Assembly (NCBI GenBank): GCA_001899715.1
Contig: MKWI01000029.1
Location: 62,001-126,000, forward strand
Origin: Sphingobium sp. 66-54
GTDB taxonomy: Bacteria; Pseudomonadota; Alphaproteobacteria; Sphingomonadales; Sphingomonadaceae
Length of the DNA stretch: 64,000 bases
Reading direction: 5' to 3'
Shown: positions 46,921 through 55,710 of the stretch, one piece after another
How positions within the stretch are numbered: the stretch's first letter is position 1
Layout: each line of letters begins with the position of its first letter
The notes under the pieces: model-generated
Database searches by the model: none
What the model was told of the DNA's origin: nothing
The model's input: the letters and a program-made list of their open reading frames with translations, nothing else
Made by a program: the position numbers and the translations under genes

Positions 46921-48453
46921 GTGTTGGACATGGCATTATTGAGCGTCATCCGGCGCTGGCATTACCGTGATCATCTATCGATCCGGGAGATCGCCAAGCG
47001 CACCGGTTTATCTCGCAACACCGTTCGTAAGTATCTGCGGTCTGGCACCGTGGAGCCGCGGTTCAAGACGCCTGAGCGTCCAAGCAAGTTGGACCCGTTT
47101 GTTGAGCGTCTGACCGCTTGGCTGAGGCGTGAGCTGGGCCGGCCGCGCAAGCAGAAGCGCACGATCAAGCAGCTGCATGCCGATCTGGTCAGCCTGGGCT
47201 TCGATGGTTCCTATGAACGCGTGGCCGCCTTCGCCCGGAGTTGGCGCGATGATTATCGCCGCCAGCAGCAGATGAGTGGCCGGGGCACCTTCGTGCCATT
47301 GTCGTTCGCGCCGGGCGAGGCGTTCCAGTTCGACTGGAGCGAGGACTGGGCGATCATCGATGGGTTGCGCACCAAGCTGCAGGTGGCGCACTTCAAGCTC
47401 AGCTATAGCCGGGCCTTCTTCGTGCGGGCCTATCTCCTTCAGACCCACGAGATGCTGTTCGATGCCCATAATCACGCGTTCCGCATGCTGGGCGGCGTGC
47501 CGCGCCGGGGCATCTACGACAACATGCGCACCGCGGTCGACAAGGTCGGGCGTGGCAAGGACCGGACCGTCAACGCCCGCTTCCTGACCATGGTCAGTCA
47601 TTATCTGTTCGAGGCCGAGTTCTGTAATCCGGCCGCGGGTTGGGAGAAGGGGCAGGTCGAGAAGAACGTCCAGGATGCCCGTCATCGGCTGTGGCAGCCG
47701 GTGCCACAGGTCGAGAGCCTGGCGGCGCTCAACCTCTGGCTGGAGGAGCGCTGCAAGGCGCTGTGGCAGGATATCCCGCATGGGATCGAGCTGGGCTCGG
47801 TCGCCGATGCCTGGAGAGATGAGGTGGCGAGCCTGATGCCGATGGGTCGGCCGTTCGACGGCTTCGTCGAGTATGGCAAGCGGGTATCCCCAACTTGCCT
47901 CGTCCATCTGGACCGCAACCGCTACAGCGTGCCGGCGTCGTTCGCCAACCGGCCGGTCAGTCTGCGGGTCTATCCCGACCGCTTCGTGGTGGTCGCAGAG
48001 GGGCAGGTCATATGCGAGCATCAGCGGATCATCGAGCGATCCCATGATGGTCCGGGGCGCACTGTCTATGACTGGCGCCATTATCTGGCGGTGGTCCAGC
48101 GCAAGCCCGGGGCTCTCCGCAACGGAGCACCGTTCCTTGAGCTGCCCGACCCGTTCCAGCGGCTACAGCGCCACCTGCTGCGCTCTCCCGGCGGTGACAG
48201 GGAGATGGTCGAGATCCTGGCCCTGGTCCTGCATCATGACGAACAGGCAGTGCTGAGCGCGGTCACCATGGCGCTGGAAGCCGGCGTTCCGACCAAGACT
48301 CACATCCTCAACCTGCTGCACCGCCTGCTCGACGGCAAGCCGCTAACGACGCCACCTGTGACCGCGCCCCAGGCGCTGAGGCTGATCAGTGAGCCCATGG
48401 CCAACGTGGAGCGCTATGATGCCCTGCGTCGGGAGAACCGCCATGCGTCATGA
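46921..48453 (+). CDS. istA: IS21-family transposase IstA
   Basis: IstA is the DDE transposase of the element. The 510 residues open with a helix-turn-helix ([20 protein letters not shown]), followed by the integrase core: the first catalytic Asp lies in [12 protein letters not shown], the second in [13 protein letters not shown] and the Glu in [15 protein letters not shown]-terminal beta-barrel domain follows ([20 protein letters not shown]). The TTG/ATG start region at 46921-46930 gives the usual [11 protein letters not shown] opening. It overlaps istB by 11 bases. Confidence 0.94.
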   Translation: MLDMALLSVIRRWHYRDHLSIREIAKRTGLSRNTVRKYLRSGTVEPRFKTPERPSKLDPFVERLTAWLRRELGRPRKQKRTIKQLHADLVSLGFDGSYERVAAFARSWRDDYRRQQQMSGRGTFVPLSFAPGEAFQFDWSEDWAIIDGLRTKLQVAHFKLSYSRAFFVRAYLLQTHEMLFDAHNHAFRMLGGVPRRGIYDNMRTAVDKVGRGKDRTVNARFLTMVSHYLFEAEFCNPAAGWEKGQVEKNVQDARHRLWQPVPQVESLAALNLWLEERCKALWQDIPHGIELGSVADAWRDEVASLMPMGRPFDGFVEYGKRVSPTCLVHLDRNRYSVPASFANRPVSLRVYPDRFVVVAEGQVICEHQRIIERSHDGPGRTVYDWRHYLAVVQRKPGALRNGAPFLELPDPFQRLQRHLLRSPGGDREMVEILALVLHHDEQAVLSAVTMALEAGVPTKTHILNLLHRLLDGKPLTTPPVTAPQALRLISEPMANVERYDALRRENRHAS

Positions 48454-49225
48454 TCCCGCCAGCGGCGCCATCATCGTCATGCTGCGCAGCCTCAAGATGC
48501 ATGGCATGGCACAGGCCGTCACCGATCTCATGGAGCAAGGCGCCCCGGCGTTCGATGCGGCGGTTCCTATCCTGTCGCAGCTCCTCAAGGCAGAGACCGC
48601 CGAGCGAGAGGTGCGATCGGTCTCCTATCAGCTCAAGGCAGCCCGGTTCCCGGCCTATCGCGACCTGGCCGGCTTCGACTTCGCCAGCAGTGAGATCAAC
48701 GAGGCGCTGGTGCGCCAGCTGCATCGGTGTGAGTTTATGGATGTGGCCGACAATATCGTGCTGGTCGGCGGTCCGGGCACCGGCAAGACCCACATCGCCA
48801 CTGCGCTTGGCGTTCAGGCGATCGAGCATCATCGCAAGCGCGTGCGGTTCTTCTCCACGGTCGAGCTGGTCAACGCCCTCGAACAGGAGAAGGCACAGGG
48901 CAAGGCTGGGCAGATCGCCGGCAGGCTCGCCCACTCCGACCTCGTGATCCTCGACGAGCTTGGCTATCTGCCGTTCAGCGCCTCAGGCGGGGCTCTGCTG
49001 TTCCACCTGCTTAGCAAGCTCTACGAGCGCACCAGCGTCATCATCACCACCAACCTGAGCTTCAGAGAGTGGGCCAGCGTGTTCGGCGATGCCAAAATGA
49101 CGACCGCGCTCCTCGATCGGCTCACCCATCACTGCCATATCCTCGAAACCGGCAACGACAGCTTCCGGTTCAAGAACAGCTCTGCTCAGCGGCCCAAAGC
49201 CAGGAAGGAGAAAGCACCATCTTGA
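48443..49225 (+). CDS. istB: IS21-family helper ATPase IstB
   Basis: IstB is an AAA+ ATPase that selects the target and activates IstA. The 260 residues have the Walker A motif [16 protein letters not shown] (about residue 110) and Walker [14 protein letters not shown], then [18 protein letters not shown]. The ATG at 48443 overlaps the istA end by 11 bases, the standard IS21 arrangement that couples translation. An earlier in-frame start would add unrelated residues. The protein appears complete. Confidence 0.94.
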   Translation: MRHDPASGAIIVMLRSLKMHGMAQAVTDLMEQGAPAFDAAVPILSQLLKAETAEREVRSVSYQLKAARFPAYRDLAGFDFASSEINEALVRQLHRCEFMDVADNIVLVGGPGTGKTHIATALGVQAIEHHRKRVRFFSTVELVNALEQEKAQGKAGQIAGRLAHSDLVILDELGYLPFSASGGALLFHLLSKLYERTSVIITTNLSFREWASVFGDAKMTTALLDRLTHHCHILETGNDSFRFKNSSAQRPKARKEKAPS

Positions 49226-49279
49226 CCCACATATGAGACCCGAAACATAATCGCACGGTGGGTCACTTCTCGATGAAAA

Positions 49280-49304
49280 CCCCGGGTCACTTCTCAGCAG
49301 CAAT
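49280..49304 (-). repeat. IS21 right terminal inverted repeat
   Basis: Exact reverse complement of 46822-46846. It lies directly beside a truncated coding sequence on the minus strand. Confidence 0.9.
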
Positions 49305-49423
49305 CAACAGACGTGGGTCACGGTGAATGTGCCCCCGTCGAAGAAGCTGCGGATGACCGCTGGCCGCGCATTGCTCGCGGCCTCGACGATCCGGGCGGCT
49401 TCACGGACATGCGGGTCGGTCAT
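49304..49423 (-). pseudogene. Metallo-beta-lactamase-fold hydrolase (persulfide dioxygenase/Blh-like), 5' end only
   Basis: From the ATG at 49423 the frame reads MTDPHVREAARIVEAASNAR and PAVIRSFFDGGTFTVTHV. It then meets the IS21 tip and stops after two more codons. FFD-x-x-T-x-T-x-x-x-V is the first beta-hairpin of the glyoxalase-II-like hydrolases related to persulfide dioxygenase and to Blh, which BigR regulates in Agrobacterium. The remaining ~250 residues are not found across the IS, so they were deleted. The gene is dead. Confidence 0.7.
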
Positions 49424-49720
49424 GGCCTTATCTTTCCTTTGATACGCGGGTGGCGCCGGCATTGTAGGGAGGCGCCCGCCGGTTCGCTGGCTGGACATGG
49501 TGGGAGCATTATCCTCTCCTGCGGCCGCGAAAACGACAGATCAGAGATACATATTTATATTAATCGTGTTACATTCATGGACCTAATTGCTCTGACCGGA
49601 TTTTTCAATCCTTTCCGGAAACTGCAATTATGATCCATCTCAGTACGCACGCATCCTGGCATGAACCGCACCAGAGCATCATTTGGAATAATTATAATCA
49701 TCAGGTGATCCGCCGAAGAC
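49424..49720. promoter_or_regulatory. AT-rich promoter region upstream of the truncated hydrolase
   Basis: About 300 bases without a gene. A strikingly AT-rich stretch (49550-49564, ATATTTATATTAAT) is followed by CGTGTTAC. Something similar (ATATAACGTGTAAC) recurs at the operator near 60706, suggesting an ArsR-type site in the promoter of the former hydrolase gene. Confidence 0.45.
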
Positions 49721-50164
49721 TCAGGCAGTGGCGAGAACCTGCTTCGCCCATCCGACGAGTCGGGCGCGATCCATGACGCCGGCCTGTCGCGCGATCTCAC
49801 GGCCACCCCTGAACAGGATGAGCGTCGGGATCGACTGGATACGGCATCGCCCCGCAATGCCCTGCTCGGCTTCCGTGTCGACCTTCAACAGCCGGACATA
49901 AGGCTCCAGATCGGCAGCGGCCGCCTTGAACGCTGGTGCCATCGCACGGCACGGCCCGCACCAGCTCGCCCAGAAATCCACGAGAACCGGCAGGTCCCCG
50001 CGTCCCACATGGCGATCAAACGCAGTCGCATCGACATCGATGGGCTGACCCTGGAACAATGGCATCGAGCATCGTCCGCAATTCGGCGCGGCGCCAATCT
50101 TCGCAGCCGGAACGCGATTGATGCTCGCGCAGACCGGGCAAACCACAAGCTGGGCATCGGACAT
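49721..50164 (-). CDS. trxC: Thioredoxin 2
   Basis: TrxC reduces protein disulfides in the cytoplasm under oxidative stress. The 147 residues have the N-terminal zinc-ribbon cysteines C9, C12, C29 and C32 (CPVC and CGRC) and the thioredoxin active site WCGPC (C69, C72) in LVDFWASWCGPCRAMAP, with the cis-proline segment IQSIPTLILFRGG. It is divergent from a peroxiredoxin gene with about 110 bases between them, suggesting shared control. Confidence 0.94.
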   Translation of the reverse strand: MSDAQLVVCPVCASINRVPAAKIGAAPNCGRCSMPLFQGQPIDVDATAFDRHVGRGDLPVLVDFWASWCGPCRAMAPAFKAAAADLEPYVRLLKVDTEAEQGIAGRCRIQSIPTLILFRGGREIARQAGVMDRARLVGWAKQVLATA

Positions 50165-50271
50165 GTGGACGTCTCTCCTGTGAAACGCAAACGCCGCTTA
50201 ATCGTTTACCCGTATGATGTAACCGTGTAAGAAAAGCGCTACAAGGCTTACCGCCTCCAGGAGTAGAAAAG

Positions 50272-50937
50272 TTGAGTTCCAACGCAGACGAGAATGCCGT
50301 TTGCTCGCCGCTCCAGATCGGCGATGCCGCGCCCGATTTCCAGGCGCGGTCGACCATGGGCGAAATGAATCTGTCCGATTATCGTGGCCGCTGGGTGCTA
50401 TTGTTCTCGCATCCTGCCGATTTCACGCCGGTCTGTACCAGCGAATTCATCGCCCTCTCGCGCGCCAGCGAGCGGTTCGCAGCGCTTAATTGTGCGCTGG
50501 TAGCGGTCTCGGTCGACAGCCTCTATTCGCATCTGGGATGGGTACGCGCGATCCATGAGCATTTCGGTGTAACCGTCAGCTTTCCGGTCGTCGAAGATCC
50601 GTCGATGGTGATCGGCCGCGCCTACGGGATGCTTGCGGACGATGCGCCCGACGCGGCCACACTGCGCGCGACTTTCTTTATTGATCCCGATGGCATCATT
50701 CGCGCCAGGCTCTGCTACCCGGCCACCATCGGCCGATCGGTGGAAGAACTGCTACGCGTCATCGCCGCGTTGCAAAGGGTCGACAAAACCAATGTCGTCA
50801 CGCCCGAAGGCTGGCGCCCCGGCGACGACGTACTACTCCCGCCCTACCAGGATCAGGTCTCGGCACTCGATGCCGCGGGCGATACCTGCTGGTTCCATCG
50901 GACGCGCCCCGACCAGGACACGGAGGCAGGCAAGTGA
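50272..50937 (+). CDS. Peroxiredoxin (Prx6/AhpC type), TTG start
   Basis: The thiol peroxidase reduces hydrogen peroxide and organic peroxides. The 221 residues have the peroxidatic cysteine C55 in HPADFTPVCTSEF and the Prx6-like C-terminal dimer region (VVTPEGWRPGDDVLLPPYQ). Further cysteines (C11, C73, LCYPA, DTCWF) could resolve the disulfide. The start is TTG: CAGGAG at about 50258-50263 is well placed, and no ATG or GTG nearby fits. It overlaps the following ArsR gene by 4 bases. Confidence 0.9.
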   Translation: MSSNADENAVCSPLQIGDAAPDFQARSTMGEMNLSDYRGRWVLLFSHPADFTPVCTSEFIALSRASERFAALNCALVAVSVDSLYSHLGWVRAIHEHFGVTVSFPVVEDPSMVIGRAYGMLADDAPDAATLRATFFIDPDGIIRARLCYPATIGRSVEELLRVIAALQRVDKTNVVTPEGWRPGDDVLLPPYQDQVSALDAAGDTCWFHRTRPDQDTEAGK

Positions 50938-51308
50938 CGAGCTTCACCGACACCGAACTCGGCACGATCACTGACGTCCTTAAGGCGCTCGCCCATGACG
51001 TACGCCTGAAACTGATGCGGACACTGCTCGAGAATGGCGAGAAATCGGTGGGCGAACTCGAAACCATGACGGGGATCGGCCAACCCGGCCTGTCGCAGCA
51101 GCTTGCCATCCTGCGCAAAGCGGAGCTGGTGGAGACACGCCGCGATGCGAAGCTCGTCCTTTACAGCCTCGCGCCGGACATGCTGGAAAACACCGCGAAA
51201 CTGCTCTGCGCACTGGCGGGAATTTCGCCCAGGAACGTGCGACCGGGGACGAAGAGCGCCGGATCGCGCGCAAGGGGATCGGCGGCGACCTTCGCTCGAA
51301 TATTGTAA
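50934..51308 (+). CDS. ArsR-family regulator following the peroxiredoxin
   Basis: The 124-residue winged-helix protein reads ALAHDVRLKLMRTLLENGEK, SVGELETMTGIGQPGLSQQL, AILRKAELVETRRDAKLVLY, the ArsR/SmtB pattern. It has a single cysteine, C92, and lacks the second thiol of BigR/SqrR. The GTG start at 50934 is preceded by GGAGG and overlaps the peroxiredoxin stop. It probably controls the trxC/peroxiredoxin promoters, a guess from position. Confidence 0.85.
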   Translation: MTSFTDTELGTITDVLKALAHDVRLKLMRTLLENGEKSVGELETMTGIGQPGLSQQLAILRKAELVETRRDAKLVLYSLAPDMLENTAKLLCALAGISPRNVRPGTKSAGSRARGSAATFARIL

Positions 51309-51327
51309 TCGTACGTTGGCGCCGTCA

Positions 51328-51420
51328 CTCTCCAAGCTCGATAACGCGTCCCCCGCCCGCGAGAGCCAGCAAGGCCCGTCGATGGCTGACGACGACAAGG
51401 CCCGCCTCCGTCTCGCGAAG
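51328..51420 (-). pseudogene. ABC transporter ATPase C-terminal fragment
   Basis: About 30 codons on the minus strand read LRETEAGLVVVSHRRALLAL and AGGGRVIELGE before a stop. This is the switch-histidine region (SHR) and closing strand of an ABC exporter ATPase such as CydC/CydD-type thiol exporters. No Walker motifs exist nearby. It is a gene remnant; the rest of 51309-51642 holds nothing recognised. Confidence 0.5.
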
Positions 51421-51642
51421 CCAGCAGGGCACCGGCAACAGCAAGCATCCCCTGATGACCTCGAGCGCGAATGCTACCCGCGTGCTGATCTATTTCAGCA
51501 TTGCCAGTGCAACACGCACGGTGCCTCAAGGACAATCGAACTGCGTGCGATGGCGGGCGATATGACAGACGCAGCATCCAAAGCGCCTGGCTAATGGGTT
51601 TACGTGATTATGGGAAGACAACGATAAGCACGAGACCCGCCG

Positions 51643-52527
51643 TCAAGCCGCGGCAACGACGAGAATATCGCGATTAGCGCTGTGCAATGCGCGCCGGGTC
51701 ACGCTCCCAAGCAAGACTTGCGAGACAACATTGCGTCCGTGGGATCCCAAGGCCAGCAAATCTCGCGTTTCCTCGCGAGACAGCTCGGCCACTATGTCAG
51801 CCGGCGTGCCATCAAAAAGGCGGATCCCACCAGTAAGCCGTTCAAGTCCCATAGCAGCGAGCAAATCGTTCAGTTTGAACCGTGCGGCATTCGCTTTGCT
51901 TCTGCGATATGCTTCGATTTCGTTCGCCGGCGTGCCCGCTTTCAACATCGCCTGCTCGAAGGAAAGGGGCAGTTCAACGACATGGACGATCTCGAACATG
52001 GAGGTCGGTGCCAGTGCGACGGCCTTTTCCAGCGCTTGTTGCGAGGATGGCGAAAAATCCATCGCAATCGTGACACGGCGGTATGGCTCATCGGGTTGCC
52101 TTCTGACGACGAGGACCGGGACACGTCCGTTGCGGGTTAATCTGTCGGCGGTGGAACCAAACAGCCTTTCGCGCAGCGTATTGGGATTGCCGGGGCCGAT
52201 GACCAGCAGATCGGCCTGTTCAGCGCGTGCAGCAGCTTCGATGCTTTCATGCGCTCGTCCATGGTCGATGATAACATCGACATTCCGACAGTCCCTATCT
52301 CCAAGCAGAAGAGCGATATGCGCGCGGGCATTATCTTCCAACGTTTGACGCAATGTACCAAGCGTTGACCACGTTCCGATGTCCTCCTCTACAAGGAGAA
52401 GATTCTCCAGCACATGTACGAGTATCAGGCGCGCTTCATGCACTTGCGCCAATTGCAGAGCCCTCTCAAGCACGGGGTCCGTGTCAGCCTCCAATGCCAC
52501 CCCGGCAATGATCGTTTTTATGGGCAT
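51643..52527 (-). CDS. Universal stress protein, two UspA domains
   Basis: The 294-residue cytoplasmic protein has two tandem UspA domains. The first opens MPIKTIIAGVALEADTDPVL and the second RRVTIAMDFSPSSQQALEKA. Both carry the ATP-binding G-x2-G-x9-G(S/T) pattern: GPGNPNTLRERLFGSTADRL and GSHGRNVVSQVLLGSVTRRA, so nucleotide binding is likely. I chose the ATG at 52527, which starts the domain directly; longer frames add 70 residues without similarity. It belongs to the stress-gene run. Confidence 0.9.
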   Translation of the reverse strand: MPIKTIIAGVALEADTDPVLERALQLAQVHEARLILVHVLENLLLVEEDIGTWSTLGTLRQTLEDNARAHIALLLGDRDCRNVDVIIDHGRAHESIEAAARAEQADLLVIGPGNPNTLRERLFGSTADRLTRNGRVPVLVVRRQPDEPYRRVTIAMDFSPSSQQALEKAVALAPTSMFEIVHVVELPLSFEQAMLKAGTPANEIEAYRRSKANAARFKLNDLLAAMGLERLTGGIRLFDGTPADIVAELSREETRDLLALGSHGRNVVSQVLLGSVTRRALHSANRDILVVAAA

Positions 52528-52694
52528 ACAGGTTTCTTTCCAAAGCAGGTCTGCCAGCAGGAGAAATTCTGCGCGTGCGGGAAGGTCGATATACAGTTTG
52601 AAACGTTCCGCGCACGACATGGCGGAACTTCCAAAGAGAGAATGATGCTCCCGCCCGGGCAGGGCAAGCAATTTACCCGGCGCACCTTTTGGAT

Positions 52695-54290
52695 TTACGC
52701 CGAGACAAGATTGAATGAGGTTGCTCGAGCGCCCTGCCAATCTCCTCGATAGACCTCTGGGACGGTGTCACCAAACAAACCACCTCGAACCAGTTGCACC
52801 GCGCGCGGCTCACCGCGCACGATCTGCCCGTCGTCGGCACGGACGTGGATATGGTGCGGACGCACGTCTCCAGGATGCTCAAGCCCCGCTGCCCCAAGCA
52901 ACTCCGCCAAAGCGTGCATCGTGTTATGGTGAAAGGCCGCGACCCGATCGGATTTTTCGATAATGTCGATCGCCTTTTGCCGTAGCGGATCTTGCGTGGT
53001 GATGCCGGTGGGACACCGATTGGTGTGGCACAGGCGCGCCTGGATGCACCCGATCGAGAACATGAATGCCCGCGCAGCCATGACATAATCGGCGCCCAGT
53101 GCATAAAACCGGCACAAATCGAATGCGCTGATCGCCTTGCCGCTTGCTCCCAATTTCACCCGGTCACGCAGGCTGGCGCCTGTAAGGATCGCATGAACAA
53201 AGCTCAGACCATCGGCAACGGGCATGCCGACATGATTAGTCAGTTCCACCGGTGCCGCCCCGGTGCCGCCCTCGCTGCCGTCGATGACAATGAAATCAGG
53301 CGTCACGCCGGTATCCAGCATCGCCTTGACCATAGCCATGAATTCATGGCGGTAGCCGATAGCAAGCTTGAAGCCGACCGGCTTGCCTTCCGATAATTCG
53401 CGCAAGCGCGCCACAAAAGCCATCAATTCCAATGGTGAGGAGAAGGCAGAATGGCGCGCGGGAGAAACGCAATCCTGCCCCAGCGGTACGCCGCGAGTCT
53501 CGGCGATTTCTGGTGTCAGCTTGGCTCGGGGTAACACGCCGCCATGGCCCGGCTTGGCCCCCTGACTGAGCTTGATCTCGATCATGCGCACCTGGGGATC
53601 GGCAGCTTGCAGGCGAAAGCGCTCCGGGTCGAAAGCCCCCTCAGCCGTGCGGCACCCGAAATAGCCCGAAGCGATCTGCCAGATCAGATCACCACCATGG
53701 ACACGATGATAGGGACTGATAGACCCTTCGCCGGTATTATGGGCAAATCCTCCCAGCTTCGCTCCGCGATTGAAAGCCATGATGGCCCGTGCGCCGAAGG
53801 ACCCGAAGCTGGTTCCCGAAATATTCAAAACCGACGCCCGATAGGGCTGCCGGCAATCTGGACCGCCGATCGTAATCCGGAAATCAGGGTCCTCGACCGT
53901 CGTAGGCTGTACCGCATGCGGCATCCACATATAGCCCGGCATATCGACATTATGAATAGTTCCGAAGGGCTGAGCGTCGTTCACCTGTTTGGCGCGCCGA
54001 TAGACGAGGGAGCGCTGTTCCAGGCTGAAGGGCAACTGATCCTTTTCTCCCTCGATGAAATACTGCCTGATCTCGGCCCGGAAGGTTTCGAGCAGAAAGC
54101 GCATATGTCCGATAATCGGATAATTCCGCCAAATTGCATGCTGTCGCTGGATGAGATCATGCGCTCCCAGAAGAGCGAGCGGCAACAAAAGGACGAGTGG
54201 CCATCCCAATGCCGGATGGACGGCATTGGCGAGGATCGCGCTAACCAGCGAAAGCAGAACGACCAGAGCCAGAACGAAATAGCGCGACAT
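52695..54290 (-). CDS. FMN-binding glutamate-synthase-family enzyme, membrane-anchored
   Basis: The 531-residue protein has two N-terminal membrane helices (YFVLALVVLLSLVSAILANA, LGWPLVLLLPLALLGAHDLI) followed by the glutamate-synthase central barrel: ISGTSFGSFGARAIMAFNRG, IEIKLSQGAKPGHGGVLPRA, FIVIDGSEGGTGAAPVELT and the 3Fe-4S-type cysteines in CIQARLCHTNRCPTGITTQD. It lacks the glutaminase domain, so it is not a standard glutamate synthase; similar proteins are annotated only as FMN-binding glutamate synthase family. GGGGGAGG precedes the ATG at 54290. Confidence 0.88.
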   Translation of the reverse strand: MSRYFVLALVVLLSLVSAILANAVHPALGWPLVLLLPLALLGAHDLIQRQHAIWRNYPIIGHMRFLLETFRAEIRQYFIEGEKDQLPFSLEQRSLVYRRAKQVNDAQPFGTIHNVDMPGYMWMPHAVQPTTVEDPDFRITIGGPDCRQPYRASVLNISGTSFGSFGARAIMAFNRGAKLGGFAHNTGEGSISPYHRVHGGDLIWQIASGYFGCRTAEGAFDPERFRLQAADPQVRMIEIKLSQGAKPGHGGVLPRAKLTPEIAETRGVPLGQDCVSPARHSAFSSPLELMAFVARLRELSEGKPVGFKLAIGYRHEFMAMVKAMLDTGVTPDFIVIDGSEGGTGAAPVELTNHVGMPVADGLSFVHAILTGASLRDRVKLGASGKAISAFDLCRFYALGADYVMAARAFMFSIGCIQARLCHTNRCPTGITTQDPLRQKAIDIIEKSDRVAAFHHNTMHALAELLGAAGLEHPGDVRPHHIHVRADDGQIVRGEPRAVQLVRGGLFGDTVPEVYRGDWQGARATSFNLVSA

Positions 54291-54322
54291 TATACCTCCC
54301 CCGTCAATCCGCCTGCCAGAAA

Positions 54323-54889
54323 TCAAGTCTCATCATATGCATGTGACGCCGGGCTCGATGCGGGATAGACAACTTTCCCCTGTGTGGTTTTCTCCGCGCC
54401 CGGCGTGGGCGTGGCGTGCTCGCTATGACCAGGTCCCATCAAATGATCGACGGCATAGCCATCCAACAGGAGATGGTCGGCGATAATACGGCGGTGGCAC
54501 CGCCACCAGACTGCCTCCGAGCACATCAAGGCCAGGCGACGATTCCGGCCAAGGCGCTCCAGTCGGCCGAGTGCCGCGGCGAATTCATCGCTCAAGGCAT
54601 AGTCGGCATAGTTGTGAAAGCTTTGCACCCGCCAGAGCGCGTTGATCTGCTCGTCGACGCCTGGCTGCCTTGGCCGCCGACCGCCCAAAACGGGCCAGTG
54701 ACGATAGCCGATCTGTAGTGGCGCAAGGGCTTCGGGCAGTCGGTCGATATTATAGGCAGGGTTGGTCCGCGATCGCGGAAACCGCCTGACGTCGATCACC
54801 TCACCGACCTGGGCGGCGCGCAGCATATCAAGGAATTCGTCGAGACTTCGGTTGGAATGACCGATCGTGACGAATTGGACGGCCATCAT
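54323..54889 (-). CDS. DUF488 protein
   Basis: The 188 residues match DUF488: FVTIGHSNRSLDEFLDMLRA, VGEVIDVRRFPRSRTNPAYN and LALMCSEAVWWRCHRRIIAD, the last holding the conserved cysteine and CHR segment. The function is not known, though the family is widespread in stress islands. Its start overlaps the DUF2945 stop by 4 bases; the enzyme gene downstream starts 33 bases after its stop. Confidence 0.88.
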   Translation of the reverse strand: MMAVQFVTIGHSNRSLDEFLDMLRAAQVGEVIDVRRFPRSRTNPAYNIDRLPEALAPLQIGYRHWPVLGGRRPRQPGVDEQINALWRVQSFHNYADYALSDEFAAALGRLERLGRNRRLALMCSEAVWWRCHRRIIADHLLLDGYAVDHLMGPGHSEHATPTPGAEKTTQGKVVYPASSPASHAYDET

Positions 54890-55119
54890 CCGATCCGGGT
54901 CAATGCGGCTTCCTTATGGGCCGCGATGTGATCCGTCCTGTCGCTCTTGATCTCGTACTGCGGATCGTCCTTCGAAGCCCGGTGCCGATGGCCTTTATAA
55001 TCGAAATCCGCATGATGAATCCGGATGATCCTGCCCGTCACATAACCGGCTTCGGAATTCCAGCGCACATGATCGCCGACCGCATATTTTGCCAAGATGC
55101 TTGCCCTGTTTCGCGACAA
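54886..55119 (-). CDS. DUF2945 (Tudor-like) small protein
   Basis: The 77-residue protein has the DUF2945 pattern: YAVGDHVRWNSEAGYVTGRI, then HHADFDYKGHRHRASKDDPQ and YEIKSDRTDHIAAHKEAALT. The fold is a small beta-barrel of the hypervirulence-associated/Tudor kind, possibly binding nucleic acid. It is coupled by a 4-base overlap to DUF488 and follows the haem protein gene by 5 bases. Confidence 0.85.
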   Translation of the reverse strand: MSRNRASILAKYAVGDHVRWNSEAGYVTGRIIRIHHADFDYKGHRHRASKDDPQYEIKSDRTDHIAAHKEAALTRIG

Positions 55120-55124
55120 GCGGA

Positions 55125-55355
55125 TCAGCCGCGCCAGTAATCGTTGGCGGCAGCTACCGTCTGGAAATGGATGGCGATGACCTGCGAAGAAGCGATCAGT
55201 TGCGCCGCATCCTGTTCATATGTGGCGCGGAGCTTGTCACGCACGTCCGCCGATGGCTGGGTCAGCTTGACGCCGACGCGGGCAAGTTTCGTGGCGAGTT
55301 CAAACCCTTCCTGCGGCGTCGCCGTCTTGAGGGATGGAAGCCAGTTCTCAGCCAT
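55125..55355 (-). CDS. Hexameric tyrosine-coordinated haem protein (HTHP)
   Basis: The 76 residues read MAENWLPSLKTATPQEGFEL, ATKLARVGVKLTQPSADVRD, LRATYEQDAAQLIASSQVIA and IHFQTVAAANDYWRG, the HTHP pattern. Proteins of this family form hexamers with one haem per subunit held by a tyrosine, and show weak catalase and peroxidase activity. The conserved arginine, histidine and tyrosine positions appear intact. It heads the small operon HTHP-DUF2945-DUF488, apparently part of oxidative-stress defence. Confidence 0.88.
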   Translation of the reverse strand: MAENWLPSLKTATPQEGFELATKLARVGVKLTQPSADVRDKLRATYEQDAAQLIASSQVIAIHFQTVAAANDYWRG

Positions 55356-55710
55356 TTGATCTTCCTTTTGTTAAGGACCCAATCTATCGACCAGGACGGG
55401 TCTTTCAACCAATTCCGTGCATAGCGCGCCGGCATTGCTGGCCCGGTACAAAGCCGGTCGCCTGATCGTGCGGATAATGTCAGCGGAGCGCGGCCGCCCA
55501 GATTTTAGATCGTGCGCCCGACGCTCGCCTCGTCCTTCTTCGAGAACTGCGCGGCGAGTGCCGGAGCGATGCTGAAACAGACGCCAACCGCGCCCTGCAC
55601 CCCTTCGGCCGACATCGCCGCCGTGAACCCGGCCACCAACTCGCGCGATGCACAGGTGCTAAGCGACAGGGCTTTCAGTAACGGAGGGGCAGCGCGCCGC
55701 GTCGGGCAGT
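55356..55710. other. Intergenic stretch, possible gene tail
   Basis: On the minus strand a frame ending at 55505 reads ELVAGFTAAMSAEGVQGAVG and then FSIAPALAAQFSKKDEAS. It looks like coding sequence with a hydrophobic glycine/alanine pattern, but it has no start, and I cannot assign a family. The rest carries the HTHP promoter. No other gene is seen. Confidence 0.35.

Larger units (their letters stand above)
46822..49309 (+). mobile_element. IS21-family insertion sequence, complete
   Basis: The element carries istA and istB in order and perfect 25-bp terminal inverted repeats (46822-46846 and 49280-49304). The internal repeat GAGAAGTGACCC recurs at 46865-46876 and, inverted, at 49260-49271, as in IS21's multiple terminal repeats. 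The right tip may extend to 49309, where TG begins just inside a broken gene. Flanks show no clear target duplication, so the element may have taken part in a deletion after insertion. Confidence 0.9.

Noticed and set aside
47008..48081. 357-codon minus-strand frame inside the IS21 element
   Set aside because: Antisense of istA, whose catalytic residues are intact.
46816..49312. Target-site duplication flanking the IS21 element
   Set aside because: The bases left of the element (CTACTCA) and right of it (GACGTGG or CAACAG) do not repeat at any plausible boundary.
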